A stretch of 64,000 bases of DNA. It comes from an uncultured Latescibacterota bacterium. Lineage in GTDB: Bacteria > Latescibacterota > UBA2968 > UBA8231. The translations under genes were made by a program, and so were the position numbers. This document shows, one piece after another, positions 32,153 to 41,394 of this stretch. A model generated the notes under the pieces. It was not told the origin of the DNA. It did no database searches and worked only from the letters and a program-made list of their open reading frames with translations. Positions within the stretch are counted from its first letter, which is position 1. Each line of letters begins with the position of its first letter. The stretch lies in contig OY282352.1 in NCBI GenBank assembly GCA_958295495.1, positions 3,660,548 through 3,724,547 of the forward strand. Reading direction: 5' to 3'.

Positions 32153-33339
32153 GCGTGCAGGGTCGCAATATCCTACTCGGGGTCACCGGCGGCATTGCCG
32201 CGTACAAGACGCCGGAGCTCGTGCGGCTGCTGACGGCCGGTGGGGCCGCGGTGCGGGTGGTGCTGACCCGTGCGGCTGGCGAGTTCGTCGCGCCCAAGAC
32301 GTTGGAGGTGCTTTCTCGCCATTGGGTGTACACCGACTTGTTCAGCCGCGAGGCGGAATTTCCCGTCCTGCACGTGGGGTTAGCCGAGTGGGCCGACTTG
32401 ATTTTGGTGGCTCCGGCCACGGCGCACTGCTTGGGGCGCGCAGCCGGCGGCTTGGCCGACGACTTGCTCTCCGCGGTGTTGTTGTGCGCGGATGTGCCCG
32501 TCCTGCTGGCACCGTCAATGGAGGAGAACATGTTCGCCAATGCCGCGGTCGCGGCCAATGTGCAGACCTTGGTGCAGCGGGGGTTCCACCTGCTCGACCC
32601 GGGGGTAGGGCCTTTGGCGTCGGGTGCGGTTGGTCGCGGGCGGATGCCCGAGCCAGCGGAATTGGTCGTGGCGGTGGCGGCGCATTGCAGCGGTGACTTG
32701 GATGGACTGAAGCTGCTGATAACGGCCGGGCCCACGGTCGAGGATCTCGATCCGGTGCGCTTTATTTCCAACCGCTCGTCCGGCAAGATGGGCTATGCGC
32801 TAGCCGAGCGAGCCGCGGCCCGCGGGGCGGGCGTGTGGCTGGTGTCCGGGCCGACCGCGCTGCCCGCGCCTGCTGGCGTAGAGCGGCAGTTGGTGCGCTC
32901 GACGCTCGACATGCAGTGCGCCGTCGAAGCCTTGTTCGAGCAAGTAGATGGGGCGATTTTGGCCGCGGCCCCGGCCGATTACCGCGCCAAGGAGGTGGCC
33001 GCGCAAAAAATCAAGCGCGGCGCAGCGTCCCGCTCGGTCGAGTTGGTCAAAAACCCGGACATTGCCGCCGGGCTGGGTCGGCGCAAGGGCCGGCGGTTAC
33101 TGGTCGTCTTTGCGATGGAGACGGAAAAGGGGCCGGAGCGGGCGCGGGAGAAGCTGGCGCGCAAAGGGGGCGACTTAATCGTGCTCAACATGCTCGGCGA
33201 TGAGGGGGCTGGTTTCGCCGGCGACACCAATCGCGTGACCTTCATAGACGCCGAGGGCAGCCAGCAAGCACTGCCCCTGTTGAGCAAGTCGGCGGTCGCC
33301 GACCGCATCCTCGACTGGGTGCGGGCGCGGCGCGGTTGA
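32149..33339 (+). CDS. coaBC: Bifunctional phosphopantothenoylcysteine decarboxylase/synthetase (CoaBC)
   Basis: This 396-residue protein should perform two steps of coenzyme A synthesis: CoaB joins 4'-phosphopantothenate and cysteine using CTP, and flavin-dependent CoaC decarboxylates the product. CoaC spans about 1-185 (GVTGGIAAYK, His75 in LHVGLAEW) and CoaB about 186-396 (ITAGPTVEDLDPVRFISNRS, AAAPADYRAKEVAAQKIKR). In CoaC, Glu125 stands where Asn is conserved (APSMEENMF instead of PxMNxxMW) and Ser158 (32620-32622) where Cys is conserved (LASGAVGRGRM). CoaB looks complete. The start overlaps the previous stop (ATGA). Confidence 0.9.
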   Translation: MSVQGRNILLGVTGGIAAYKTPELVRLLTAGGAAVRVVLTRAAGEFVAPKTLEVLSRHWVYTDLFSREAEFPVLHVGLAEWADLILVAPATAHCLGRAAGGLADDLLSAVLLCADVPVLLAPSMEENMFANAAVAANVQTLVQRGFHLLDPGVGPLASGAVGRGRMPEPAELVVAVAAHCSGDLDGLKLLITAGPTVEDLDPVRFISNRSSGKMGYALAERAAARGAGVWLVSGPTALPAPAGVERQLVRSTLDMQCAVEALFEQVDGAILAAAPADYRAKEVAAQKIKRGAASRSVELVKNPDIAAGLGRRKGRRLLVVFAMETEKGPERAREKLARKGGDLIVLNMLGDEGAGFAGDTNRVTFIDAEGSQQALPLLSKSAVADRILDWVRARRG

Positions 33340-33453
33340 TAATACCCTACGAGCACCGCTACCGATTCAGTGCCAATATCGGGCCGCCGGTGCTGATGAG
33401 GCTTTTGACCGTCTGCTGGCGACGGCGGGCGATGACCCATTGCCGGAGGAAGC

Positions 33454-34137
33454 ATGAACGAGCAACGCCCAGATGCCCTAGCCGAGGCTAGACGCTACTT
33501 GGCCGACTTGATGGCTTTTGAAGGAGCGCGGTTTGTCCTGCCGGAAGAGGAGACAGCTCCTGCGTCGGAGGAACCAGCGGTCGGTGCTTTAGAGGCCTTT
33601 CGCCGCCAAATCTGCGATTGCACCCGCTGTCGGCTGGGTGCGACGCGGCAGCAGTTCGTGTTTGGCAGCGGCGATCCTGCGGCCGGCATCATGTTCATCG
33701 GCGAGGCTCCGGGGGCCGAGGAAGACCGCGCGGGCCAGCCCTTTGTGGGGAAAGCCGGTCAGCTGCTGACCAAGATCATCGAGGCCATGGGCCTGTCCCG
33801 CGACGCAGTCTATATCTGCAACATACTCAAGTGCCGCCCGCCGAATAACCGCGACCCCCTGCCCGACGAGATCGAGCAGTGCGAGCCGTATCTCAAGCGC
33901 CAGATCGAAATTGTCCAGCCCCGCGTCATCTGCACCTTGGGCCGCTTTGCCGCGCAGACCCTACTCCGCAGCCGCCAGCCCATGGGCCGCTTGCGCGACC
34001 AGTCGCACCACTACGAGGGCATTCCCTTAGTGGCCACGTACCACCCGGCGGCCCTCTTGCGCAACCCCCAGTGGAAACGCCCGACTTGGGAGGACATCAA
34101 GCGGGTGCGGAAGCTCTACGACGGGGTCGATCTCTAA
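33454..34137 (+). CDS. Family-4 uracil-DNA glycosylase (Fe-S)
   Basis: The 227-residue enzyme excises uracil from DNA. Four Fe-S cysteines have the same spacing as in the Thermus family-4 enzyme: Cys56, Cys59, Cys127 (ILKC) and Cys143 (EQC). The active site motifs GEAPGAEEDRAGQPFVGKAG and TYHPAALLRNP are present. About 45 residues precede the first cysteine, a common N-terminal extension in this group. GGAGGAAGC precedes the ATG. It heads the group with dnaB and obg. The 114 bases before it (33340-33453) hold no gene I recognise. Confidence 0.93.
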   Translation: MNEQRPDALAEARRYLADLMAFEGARFVLPEEETAPASEEPAVGALEAFRRQICDCTRCRLGATRQQFVFGSGDPAAGIMFIGEAPGAEEDRAGQPFVGKAGQLLTKIIEAMGLSRDAVYICNILKCRPPNNRDPLPDEIEQCEPYLKRQIEIVQPRVICTLGRFAAQTLLRSRQPMGRLRDQSHHYEGIPLVATYHPAALLRNPQWKRPTWEDIKRVRKLYDGVDL

Positions 34138-34156
34138 AATTTCTTGGAGCTGAACC

Positions 34157-35539
34157 ATGACCCAGAGTCCAATGGAGGCGCAACCGCTCGGGCGGATGCC
34201 GCCGCAGGCCGTAGAGGTTGAGCAGGCTGTGATCGGGGCGATGATGCTAGAGCAGCGGGCCATTGTCCGCGCCGTTGAAATCCTCGACGAAAGCTGTTTC
34301 TACCACGCCCCGCACAACCGGATATTCGCGGCCATGAGTACCCTCTTTGAGCAGGGCACGCCGGTCGATCAGCTAACCTTGACCGAGGAACTCAAGCGCC
34401 GCGGCCAACTCGACGACATCGGCGGGGTCGTCTATTTGGCCAAACTAGGGTCTGAAGTGGCCACGACGGCCAATATCGACTTTCACGCGCGGATCGTTTT
34501 GGAGAAGGCGCTGAGCCGCAAGTTGATCGAGACCGCCAGCGGGGTCATTGAACAGGCGTACGCGGCCGACGAGGACGTCCAGGCCCTGATCGACAAGGCC
34601 GAGCAGCAGCTTTTCAGCCTGAGCGAAAACCAAATCGGCGATGGCTTTGAGCCGCTGGACAAGGTGCTGGGCGATGCGTTCGAGCACATTGAGCGCATCC
34701 ACGCGAAGACGGACACGGTCTTGGGGGTGGATACGGGGTTTGTCGGTCTCAACGACCAGATGTCGGGCTTGCAAAAGGGCGATCTGGTTATCCTCGCGGC
34801 GCGGCCCAGCGTCGGCAAGACAGCCCTCGCCCTGACGCTGGCGCGCAACGCGGCCGTGGAGGCTGGAGTTGGGGTGGCGATTTTCAGCTTGGAAATGTCT
34901 AAGATGCAGCTCGCGCAGCGCCTGCTCAGCATCGAGACCAAGGTCGATTTGCAAAAGCTCCGCACCGGCCGGCTGCGCGACGAAGACTGGATACACCTAA
35001 CGCGCAATATCGACCGCTTGGCCCAAGCACCGATCTTCATTGACGACACCCCCGGCATCTCAGTGCTCGAAGCGCGGGCCAAGGCGCGGCGGCAGCAGCG
35101 CGAGCAGGGGATAGGCCTGGTCGTGATTGACTATCTTCAGCTTATGAGCGGGCACATTAGGGCGCAGAGCCGCGAGCAGGAGATTTCGCATATCTCGCGC
35201 GGCCTCAAGGCCATGGCCAAAGAGTTGGACCTGCCGGTCTTGGCCTTGTCGCAGTTGTCGCGCGCCGTAGAAAGCCGCACGGACCGGCGGCCGCAGCTAT
35301 CGGACTTGCGGGAGTCGGGCAGCTTGGAGCAGGACGCCGATGTGGTGATGTTCATCTATCGCCCGGAGATGTACGACCTCAAGTCCCCGGACGGCGAGAG
35401 CCTGGAGGGCATGGCCGAGATCATCATTGGCAAGCAGCGCAACGGCCCGATTGGCTCAGTGAATTTGACGTGGCACAAGGAAAGTGCCACCTATGAGGAG
35501 AGGGCACCCGAGTGGCGGACAGAGCCGGAAGGATATTAG
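34157..35539 (+). CDS. dnaB: Replicative DNA helicase DnaB
   Basis: The 460 residues comprise the N-terminal primase-binding domain (about 15-120, PPQAVEVEQAVIGAMMLE) and the RecA-like hexameric helicase domain (about 185-455). The latter has Walker A ARPSVGKT (215-222), FSLEMSK, Walker B VVIDYLQLMSG and the DnaB signature SDLRESGSLEQDADVV. It unwinds DNA at the replication fork. It starts 19 bases after the glycosylase gene. No intein or fusion is present. Confidence 0.97.
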   Translation: MTQSPMEAQPLGRMPPQAVEVEQAVIGAMMLEQRAIVRAVEILDESCFYHAPHNRIFAAMSTLFEQGTPVDQLTLTEELKRRGQLDDIGGVVYLAKLGSEVATTANIDFHARIVLEKALSRKLIETASGVIEQAYAADEDVQALIDKAEQQLFSLSENQIGDGFEPLDKVLGDAFEHIERIHAKTDTVLGVDTGFVGLNDQMSGLQKGDLVILAARPSVGKTALALTLARNAAVEAGVGVAIFSLEMSKMQLAQRLLSIETKVDLQKLRTGRLRDEDWIHLTRNIDRLAQAPIFIDDTPGISVLEARAKARRQQREQGIGLVVIDYLQLMSGHIRAQSREQEISHISRGLKAMAKELDLPVLALSQLSRAVESRTDRRPQLSDLRESGSLEQDADVVMFIYRPEMYDLKSPDGESLEGMAEIIIGKQRNGPIGSVNLTWHKESATYEERAPEWRTEPEGY

Positions 35540-35548
35540 TCGGCCCCC

Positions 35549-36550
35549 ATGTTCATCGATGAAGTAACCATCGCGGTGGAGGCGGGCCATGGCGGCAGTG
35601 GCTGCTGTTCGTTTCGGCGCGAGAAGTACGTGCCGCGAGGCGGGCCGGATGGGGGCGACGGGGGCGATGGGGGCAACGTAATTTTCCGCGTCGATGCCCA
35701 GCTCAACACGCTGCACGACTTTCGCTACCAACGCCACATCCGCGCCGGCCGCGGTGCCCACGGCGAGGGCCAGCGCAGGACGGGCCAGCGCGGCGAGCAC
35801 GCGGTCATCTGCGTGCCGCCGGGCACCATCTTGCGCGACGAAAGGGGCGCGCTGATCCGCGACATGGTCGAGGATGGGCAGGAGCTGGTGCTGCTGGCGG
35901 GTGGGCGCGGGGGCCGGGGCAATGCCCGCTTTGCTACGCCGCGAGTGCAGGCGCCGCGCCGCGCCGACCCCGGGCAGGAGGGCGCGCAACAGGTGGTGCG
36001 GCTCGAGCTGAAGTTGCTGGCGGATGTGGGGCTGGTGGGCTTCCCCAACGCGGGCAAATCCACGCTGCTGGCGCGGCTTTCTGCGGCCCGTCCCAAAATT
36101 GCCGACTATCCCTTTACGACTTTGGAGCCGAACTTGGGGATCGTGCAGTGGGCCGAGGGCGAGAGTTTCGCGTTGGCCGACTTGCCCGGGCTGATCGAGG
36201 GGGCGCACGCCGGCAAGGGCTTGGGCATGCGGTTTCTGCGCCACATTGAGCGCACGCGCATCCTGCTGTTTGCCATTGAATGCACCAGCCCGGACCCGCG
36301 CCGCGAGTTGGAGGCCCTCCGCCGCGAGTTGGAATTTTTCGACGACGGAATGCGGCACAAGCCTGCTGGCATCGCGCTGACCAAGGCTGACTTGCTGGGG
36401 CCGGATGCGGAGTTCAAAGACCCGTTTGCCGACCTGCGCGTGCCGCGCTTTTTGATTTCGGCTGTCAGCGGCCGCGGGGTGCCACAGATGCTGCGCGACG
36501 TGGGGCAGGCAGTGAAGAAATTGCGCGCTGCGGGGCAAAACGACCCATGA
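35549..36550 (+). CDS. obg: GTPase Obg/CgtA
   Basis: The 333 residues comprise the glycine-rich Obg fold (1-158; GGSGCCSFRREKYVPRGGPD, GGDGGDGGNV, GGRGGRGNARF) and the G domain (about 159-330). Motifs include G1 GFPNAGKST (164-172), G3 DLPG (211-214) and G4 TKAD. There is no C-terminal OCT domain. It is a ribosome-associated GTPase needed for large-subunit maturation and the stringent response. It follows dnaB by nine bases, and a short gene overlaps its stop codon (ATGA). Confidence 0.96.
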   Translation: MFIDEVTIAVEAGHGGSGCCSFRREKYVPRGGPDGGDGGDGGNVIFRVDAQLNTLHDFRYQRHIRAGRGAHGEGQRRTGQRGEHAVICVPPGTILRDERGALIRDMVEDGQELVLLAGGRGGRGNARFATPRVQAPRRADPGQEGAQQVVRLELKLLADVGLVGFPNAGKSTLLARLSAARPKIADYPFTTLEPNLGIVQWAEGESFALADLPGLIEGAHAGKGLGMRFLRHIERTRILLFAIECTSPDPRRELEALRRELEFFDDGMRHKPAGIALTKADLLGPDAEFKDPFADLRVPRFLISAVSGRGVPQMLRDVGQAVKKLRAAGQNDP

Positions 36551-36756
36551 AGAACTTCGCGGAACCGCTGCCCCAAGCGGCTCGCAAGCCCTACGAACTC
36601 GCCGCAACGCAACGGGAAGCAACCTTGGAGCTCCAAGCCTATATGCTCACCCTCTTCGCCGAGGAGCGCGAATTGGGAGACCTTCCCAAGTGGTCGGTCG
36701 ATTTCGCGATCGCGTCTTCTTTGGCCGAGCGTCGTCGCCGTTCTTGGGACGGGTAA
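36547..36756 (+). CDS. Hypothetical protein, 69 residues, coupled to obg
   Basis: The start overlaps the obg stop as ATGA, which points to translational coupling. The product is soluble, has an acidic helical core (ATLELQAYMLTLFAEERELG) and a basic C-terminus (LAERRRRSWDG). I recognise no family. It is separated by 15 bases from the large secreted protein gene that follows. Being conserved with obg would make it a candidate for a ribosome- or GTPase-related accessory; I cannot test this here. Confidence 0.55.
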   Translation: MKNFAEPLPQAARKPYELAATQREATLELQAYMLTLFAEERELGDLPKWSVDFAIASSLAERRRRSWDG

Positions 36757-36771
36757 AGAGGGGCCACGGCA

Positions 36772-38688
36772 ATGGTAAAGACCTGTATCCGACTTGTGCT
36801 CGCGCTCGCTTGGCTGGCCGGCGGCGCAGACGCGCTGACGATTTATCGGATCGGCGGTTCGTCGCTGCCGAAGCCGGCGTTGGCCGAGGGGGTGGAATTT
36901 GTGCAGCTCGATTGGGAGGAGGTGGAATCCGCCCAGCACGGCCAAGTCGAATCCCTGAAGATCGAGGCGGACTTCATCGAGCCAGAGCAACTCGACCCGT
37001 CGATAAACCTGACGCCGCGCCTCAAGGAGCGCGGTGGCCGAGTGCAGACGCTGGTCTGGCGGGGCTGGGAGCAAAGCGGCGACACCGAGGCCGTGCTGTG
37101 GGACGAAGACGTAGAGACCGTCTTCTTGGGCGACGGGCATTGGACCACCTCGGGGATCGGCGTGCGCAACAAGAGCCTGATCTTCGAGTTCGGGGGCAAC
37201 TTCACGGTCGAGCGCGTCAAGTTTTATCCGCGCGAGCGCTTTGAGGAAGAGCGCTTCCTACAGCGCTTTATCATCGGCGTCAGCGACGGCAACCCGCTCG
37301 AGGAGGGGACGCGCGAGTATGCTGCGGGGACGCGCGGCTCCTTCTTCGACTTCGACATCGTGCATCAGGCCACCGAGAACACGACCTCAGTGGTCGAACT
37401 GGATCTGCCGCCGGTGCCGATCCGCCGCATGCTCTTTGAAGCGCCCGAAAACACCCAAGGCATCTGGGAAATCGCCGAATTCGAGATCTACGGCAAGGGC
37501 TTCACGCCGACGGCTCGCTACGTGTCCAACGTCCTCGATTTGGGCGGGTGCGCGGCGCTGGGCGAACTAAGCTGGGGCAGCCAAGTTGATCCGGGGGCGC
37601 AAATCGAGCTAAGTACGCGCGCCGGCGCCGACAGCGATCCCAACACCTATTGGCGCAGCACGTTCCGCGGCGATGAGCGGACCCGGCTGGATGCTCGGGG
37701 GCGGCCTTTGACGCTGCGGTCGTACAATCGGCTGGAGAGGGCGCAGCAGGCCGGAATCACGCCCGATACGGAAAACTGGGAGGGCTGGAGCGCGGCCTAC
37801 GACTTGGCGCTGGGCAGCGCACCCATGCAGGGGACGCAGCCTCGGCAGTTCGTGCAAATCAGGGCCAACTTCCATTCTACAGTAGAAGCGGGTGGGCGCC
37901 TGAACTTCGTGCAATTCGCCGCGTCTAGGCCGCCGATGGCCGCCTTGGTTTTGGCCGAGATTGCGCCCGTTTTGGCGACCACGGGCGCGGCGACCGAGTT
38001 CACCTACATGCTGCTGCCGCGACTAGAAGCCGAGGACTTGGGTTTTGATACGATTGAGATTGACACGCCGACTCAGGCGCAGGGCATTGACGCGGTGCGC
38101 TACAGCGGCGCAGAGGTCGCCTTTGAGGTGCAGCGGCTCGATGAGCGCGGCTTTGCGATCGGCGTCCCGCGGATAGACCAAGCGCGCGATGGCGAGTTGA
38201 TTGAGGTGGTCTTTCGCTGCGAGGTTTTCAAGTTCGGGACTCTGTTTTCGGGCCGCGTGCATGACAGTACCCGGCCGCAGGAGGTGCGCCAAGTGGTGAC
38301 GCCGGGCGAAGTGGTCGAGCTGGTCGAGGGCAATACCCTGAGCGTGGGGCTGACCAACATCGCCGGGCAGGTGGTCGGCGCGTTCAAGCTCGTGCCAGCC
38401 GCGTTCACGCCCAACGGGGACCAGATCAACGACGCAGTGCGGATTGAATACGACCTGTTGAATGTGATCGGGAATGCCGAAGTAGCGGTGGTGCTCTACG
38501 ATTTGCAGGGGACGCGGATCGGCGAAGTTTTTCGCGGACCAGCGCAGAGCGGACAGTTTTCCGCGCTGTGGGACGGCCGAGACGCAACGGGTGCTCTGCT
38601 CGCGCCTGGGCTGTACGTCCTGCGCCTCGAAGTAGAGACCGACGGCGGCATCAAGGCCCGCTCGCGCATCGTCTCGCTGGCGTACTAA
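36772..38688 (+). CDS. Large secreted protein with C-terminal FlgD-like sorting domain
   Basis: The 638-residue protein has a signal peptide (about 1-22, LVLALAWLAGGADA). Its N-terminal part has discoidin-like features (WTTSGIGVRNKSLIFEFGG, ERVKFYPRERF), as if it describes binding to a sugar or polymer. It ends in a domain with the 'FTPNGDQINDAV' calcium-loop type and LYDLQGTRIGEVFRG, then SGQFSALWDGRDATG and APGLYVLRLEVETDGG, a FlgD-like module used for export or surface attachment. The next gene is a larger paralogue. No catalytic residues are evident. Confidence 0.8.
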   Translation: MVKTCIRLVLALAWLAGGADALTIYRIGGSSLPKPALAEGVEFVQLDWEEVESAQHGQVESLKIEADFIEPEQLDPSINLTPRLKERGGRVQTLVWRGWEQSGDTEAVLWDEDVETVFLGDGHWTTSGIGVRNKSLIFEFGGNFTVERVKFYPRERFEEERFLQRFIIGVSDGNPLEEGTREYAAGTRGSFFDFDIVHQATENTTSVVELDLPPVPIRRMLFEAPENTQGIWEIAEFEIYGKGFTPTARYVSNVLDLGGCAALGELSWGSQVDPGAQIELSTRAGADSDPNTYWRSTFRGDERTRLDARGRPLTLRSYNRLERAQQAGITPDTENWEGWSAAYDLALGSAPMQGTQPRQFVQIRANFHSTVEAGGRLNFVQFAASRPPMAALVLAEIAPVLATTGAATEFTYMLLPRLEAEDLGFDTIEIDTPTQAQGIDAVRYSGAEVAFEVQRLDERGFAIGVPRIDQARDGELIEVVFRCEVFKFGTLFSGRVHDSTRPQEVRQVVTPGEVVELVEGNTLSVGLTNIAGQVVGAFKLVPAAFTPNGDQINDAVRIEYDLLNVIGNAEVAVVLYDLQGTRIGEVFRGPAQSGQFSALWDGRDATGALLAPGLYVLRLEVETDGGIKARSRIVSLAY

Positions 38689-38700
38689 GAGGAGAGGGGT

Positions 38701-41340
38701 ATGCGCTACATCGCCGTCGTTTTGCTGTGGGCAGCCGCGCTCCACGCCCAAGGAGGCGGCTACCGGCTCACCGCGGACCAGCTCGTCATCGACCGCGCCG
38801 CGCACTGGCGCGCTTGGGAGTTTCCGGTGGGCACCCTGACGATTGACGCAAGCGGTGTGGTGCGGCCGTTTGAACTGCGCCGCAACACCGACGCCACCAA
38901 GGACATCGTCCACTTCTTGCGCCTGCATCCGCCCGAAGACCTCGCGCGGGAGAAGGCGACCGAGGAAATCGCGCTCGTCGATGCCATAGAAGCGGGTTCC
39001 AATGCGATAGGCGTACTCAATGTGCTCGACGGGGACTTGACCACCTACTGGGAGCCTGATCCGGTCGCAGATGCTGCCGAGTTGGGGTCGCAGTGGTGGT
39101 TTACCATTGATCTGGGCCGGCTGGTCATTGCCAAGCGCATCGTGCTCAAGTTCGTCGAGGAAGGTTTAGGCGATCCCTTCCTCCAGTACGACGTGCTGAT
39201 CTCCGATGGCGAGGTGCCGGAGAAGTTCATCTCTTCGGAGGAGCCGGAGTTCGATGTGGTGTGGCGCACCTTGAAGCCGAACAAGACCGAGCGGCGGCTA
39301 AAAATTTCCCTCGGCGAGCGCGCAGAGGCCGAGGCGCAGGAGCTGTCGGCCCAGCCGATCAACGCCCCGCCGACTTCGGCGATCTCGGTGCCGCAGCAAG
39401 AATTCGCTGGCACCGGAGTGCGCTTGGTGCAGGTGGTGGTGCGCGGATCGGACTTCGATCGCGGATTTGAGGTTAGCCGGGAGGAATACGAGGCGTTGCC
39501 GGCTGCCGAGCAGGGCGCGGTCGTCTATCGCAAGTTGCAGCGCGACGGGCGTCGGACCGAGGTTGACGAGGCGGACTACGCGCAGCTACCCGCCAATCAG
39601 CAGGGCGGGGTCTTCTACCACCGCTGGGAGCGGCCCCGGCTGGCCGAACTCGAAGTCTGGCACGAGGGCGACGACGCCCTGATTGCCGCCTTGGCCCGGG
39701 GCGGCGACGTTTTTGCCTCTCAAGGATTGCCGGTGGGGCGGACCATCGACGGCAACGTACAGACCTACGTGGATCTGATCTTCTCCTTCGACCGCCAGAC
39801 CATTCCCGGCCCCGAAGGCCATCTGAGCTTTGACTTGGGTTCGACGTACTGGATCGACACCTTCCGCATTGCCTACGGCGGCCAAGCGATCCGCGACCGC
39901 TTTAGCTTTCCCTCCTACCGCCTCGATGCCTCGGACGGCGCGCTCAATGCCGACGGCAGCCTCAAGTGGACGACCGTGGCCAGCCGCCAGCAGTCGAGTA
40001 CGCGCAAGGAGTACGAGGGCCACGACTTCGCCCTGAGCAAGACGCGCTTTTTCCGCATGGTGTGGGAGCAAATCATCGTGCCCGTCGGCGGGCACCGAGG
40101 ATTTCCCGCCTCGGTCCAGCTCTACGGCCGGGGGTTCCAGCCCGAGGTCTGGCTCGAGTCGGGTTTGGTGCGGCTGGGCGGGCGGCGGAACTTGCTGTCG
40201 CTAGAGTGGGACGCGGATGCGCCGCCGGGCACCAGCGTGCTGGTGCAGACGCGCACGGGCAACGAGTTGAGCGAGGTGCTGCACTATTTCAAAAAGGACG
40301 GCACGGAGATTTCCGAGAGGGAATACAACAATCCAACGCTGTTGGACATCTTCAAGGGGCCGATCGTCGCCGAGGAGGTGGAAGGGGCCGACTGGAGCGG
40401 CTGGAGCCAAGCCTATGAGAATCCAGCGGGCAGCGCGATTACCTCGCCTAGCCCGCGCGAGTTCCTCAAGGTGCGGGCGACCATGCTTGCTGAGGATCCA
40501 GCTATCAGTGCCGCGCTGCGCTCGATCCGCCTCAATTTTACCAGCCCAGTGGCCCAAGGGCTGACCGGCGAGATCGCGCCGTTCAGGGTTGACTCGCTGG
40601 GCGTGGAGCGTCCCTTTTCCCTGTACGTGCGACCGCAATTCGACCGCCGCGACCCCGGCTTCGATCAGTTGCTGCTGGTCGCGCCGGCGGATATGGCGCT
40701 CGGTTTTGCGGGGCTGTACGCGGGTCGGGCCGGGGACGAGCGCGCGGTGGAGGGCGTCGAGGTCATTCCCACGGGCGCGGACAGCTTGCGCCTGTCTTTT
40801 GCCGAGATCCGACCCAATACGGACATTGAGGTCGTGCGCCTCGACTTCCGCACCGCGCTCTTTGGCATGGGCGCGGTGCTGCGCGCCTCATTGCAGCACA
40901 GCGCCGGGGGCGAGGGCACTTGGCAGCGGGTGGACCCGGGCGACGCGCTCGACGCGGTGGCGGGCAATACGACGACGCTGGTGGGCGACCCAACGCGGGG
41001 GGCGCTGCTGCTCGAGGTGGCGGTGCGCCCGCCGGCCTTTACCCCCAATGGCGATGGCGTCAACGACCGCGTGGTCTTCGCCTGCAAGGTCGTGCGTTTG
41101 GACGACGATGGCCCGTTGGAAGTTGCCCTCTACGATCTGAGCGGCCGGCTGATGCGCCAGCTCGCCGAGCAGCGACCGACGACCACCGGCCAGTACGAGA
41201 TTGCTTGGGACGGCACGGACCAGCAGGGGATGCGCGTCCCCCCGGGCGTCTATTGTGCCTTGCTCAGGGTGGCTGTTGACACTGGAGGATTGAGCGCGGC
41301 ACGGACCAAGGTGTTGCGCACGGTGGCAGTGGCCTATTGA
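38701..41340 (+). CDS. Large secreted protein with C-terminal FlgD-like sorting domain (paralogue)
   Basis: The 879-residue protein follows its paralogue by 12 bases after GAGGAGAGG. It has a short signal (VVLLWAAALHAQG), two discoidin-like regions (LDGDLTTYWEPD...WWFTIDLG; TIDGNVQTYVDLIFSF, LSFDLGSTYWIDTFRI) and a middle beta-rich region shared with the first gene (VEGADWSGWSQAYENPAGSA). The C-terminal module contains PPAFTPNGDGVNDRVVFA, LYDLSGRLMRQLAE, TGQYEIAWDGTDQQG and PPGVYCALLRVAVDTGG. It is probably an exported, cell-surface carbohydrate- or matrix-binding protein. The function of the pair is not known. Confidence 0.8.
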   Translation: MRYIAVVLLWAAALHAQGGGYRLTADQLVIDRAAHWRAWEFPVGTLTIDASGVVRPFELRRNTDATKDIVHFLRLHPPEDLAREKATEEIALVDAIEAGSNAIGVLNVLDGDLTTYWEPDPVADAAELGSQWWFTIDLGRLVIAKRIVLKFVEEGLGDPFLQYDVLISDGEVPEKFISSEEPEFDVVWRTLKPNKTERRLKISLGERAEAEAQELSAQPINAPPTSAISVPQQEFAGTGVRLVQVVVRGSDFDRGFEVSREEYEALPAAEQGAVVYRKLQRDGRRTEVDEADYAQLPANQQGGVFYHRWERPRLAELEVWHEGDDALIAALARGGDVFASQGLPVGRTIDGNVQTYVDLIFSFDRQTIPGPEGHLSFDLGSTYWIDTFRIAYGGQAIRDRFSFPSYRLDASDGALNADGSLKWTTVASRQQSSTRKEYEGHDFALSKTRFFRMVWEQIIVPVGGHRGFPASVQLYGRGFQPEVWLESGLVRLGGRRNLLSLEWDADAPPGTSVLVQTRTGNELSEVLHYFKKDGTEISEREYNNPTLLDIFKGPIVAEEVEGADWSGWSQAYENPAGSAITSPSPREFLKVRATMLAEDPAISAALRSIRLNFTSPVAQGLTGEIAPFRVDSLGVERPFSLYVRPQFDRRDPGFDQLLLVAPADMALGFAGLYAGRAGDERAVEGVEVIPTGADSLRLSFAEIRPNTDIEVVRLDFRTALFGMGAVLRASLQHSAGGEGTWQRVDPGDALDAVAGNTTTLVGDPTRGALLLEVAVRPPAFTPNGDGVNDRVVFACKVVRLDDDGPLEVALYDLSGRLMRQLAEQRPTTTGQYEIAWDGTDQQGMRVPPGVYCALLRVAVDTGGLSAARTKVLRTVAVAY

Positions 41341-41394
41341 AGGCTGCGGTCCATTGGCGCTGCCGCAGATGGCCATGGCCGAAAGCAAATAGCG

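Noticed and set aside
23617..32622. Reassignment of TCG to cysteine as an explanation for the lost catalytic cysteines
   Set aside because: TCG is used as ordinary serine throughout, and TGC/TGT encode retained cysteines in Fe-S, heme and sulfatase sites.
33340..33453. Possible leader or short gene between coaBC and the uracil-DNA glycosylase
   Set aside because: No frame with a ribosome site and no stable hairpin; treated as a spacer.
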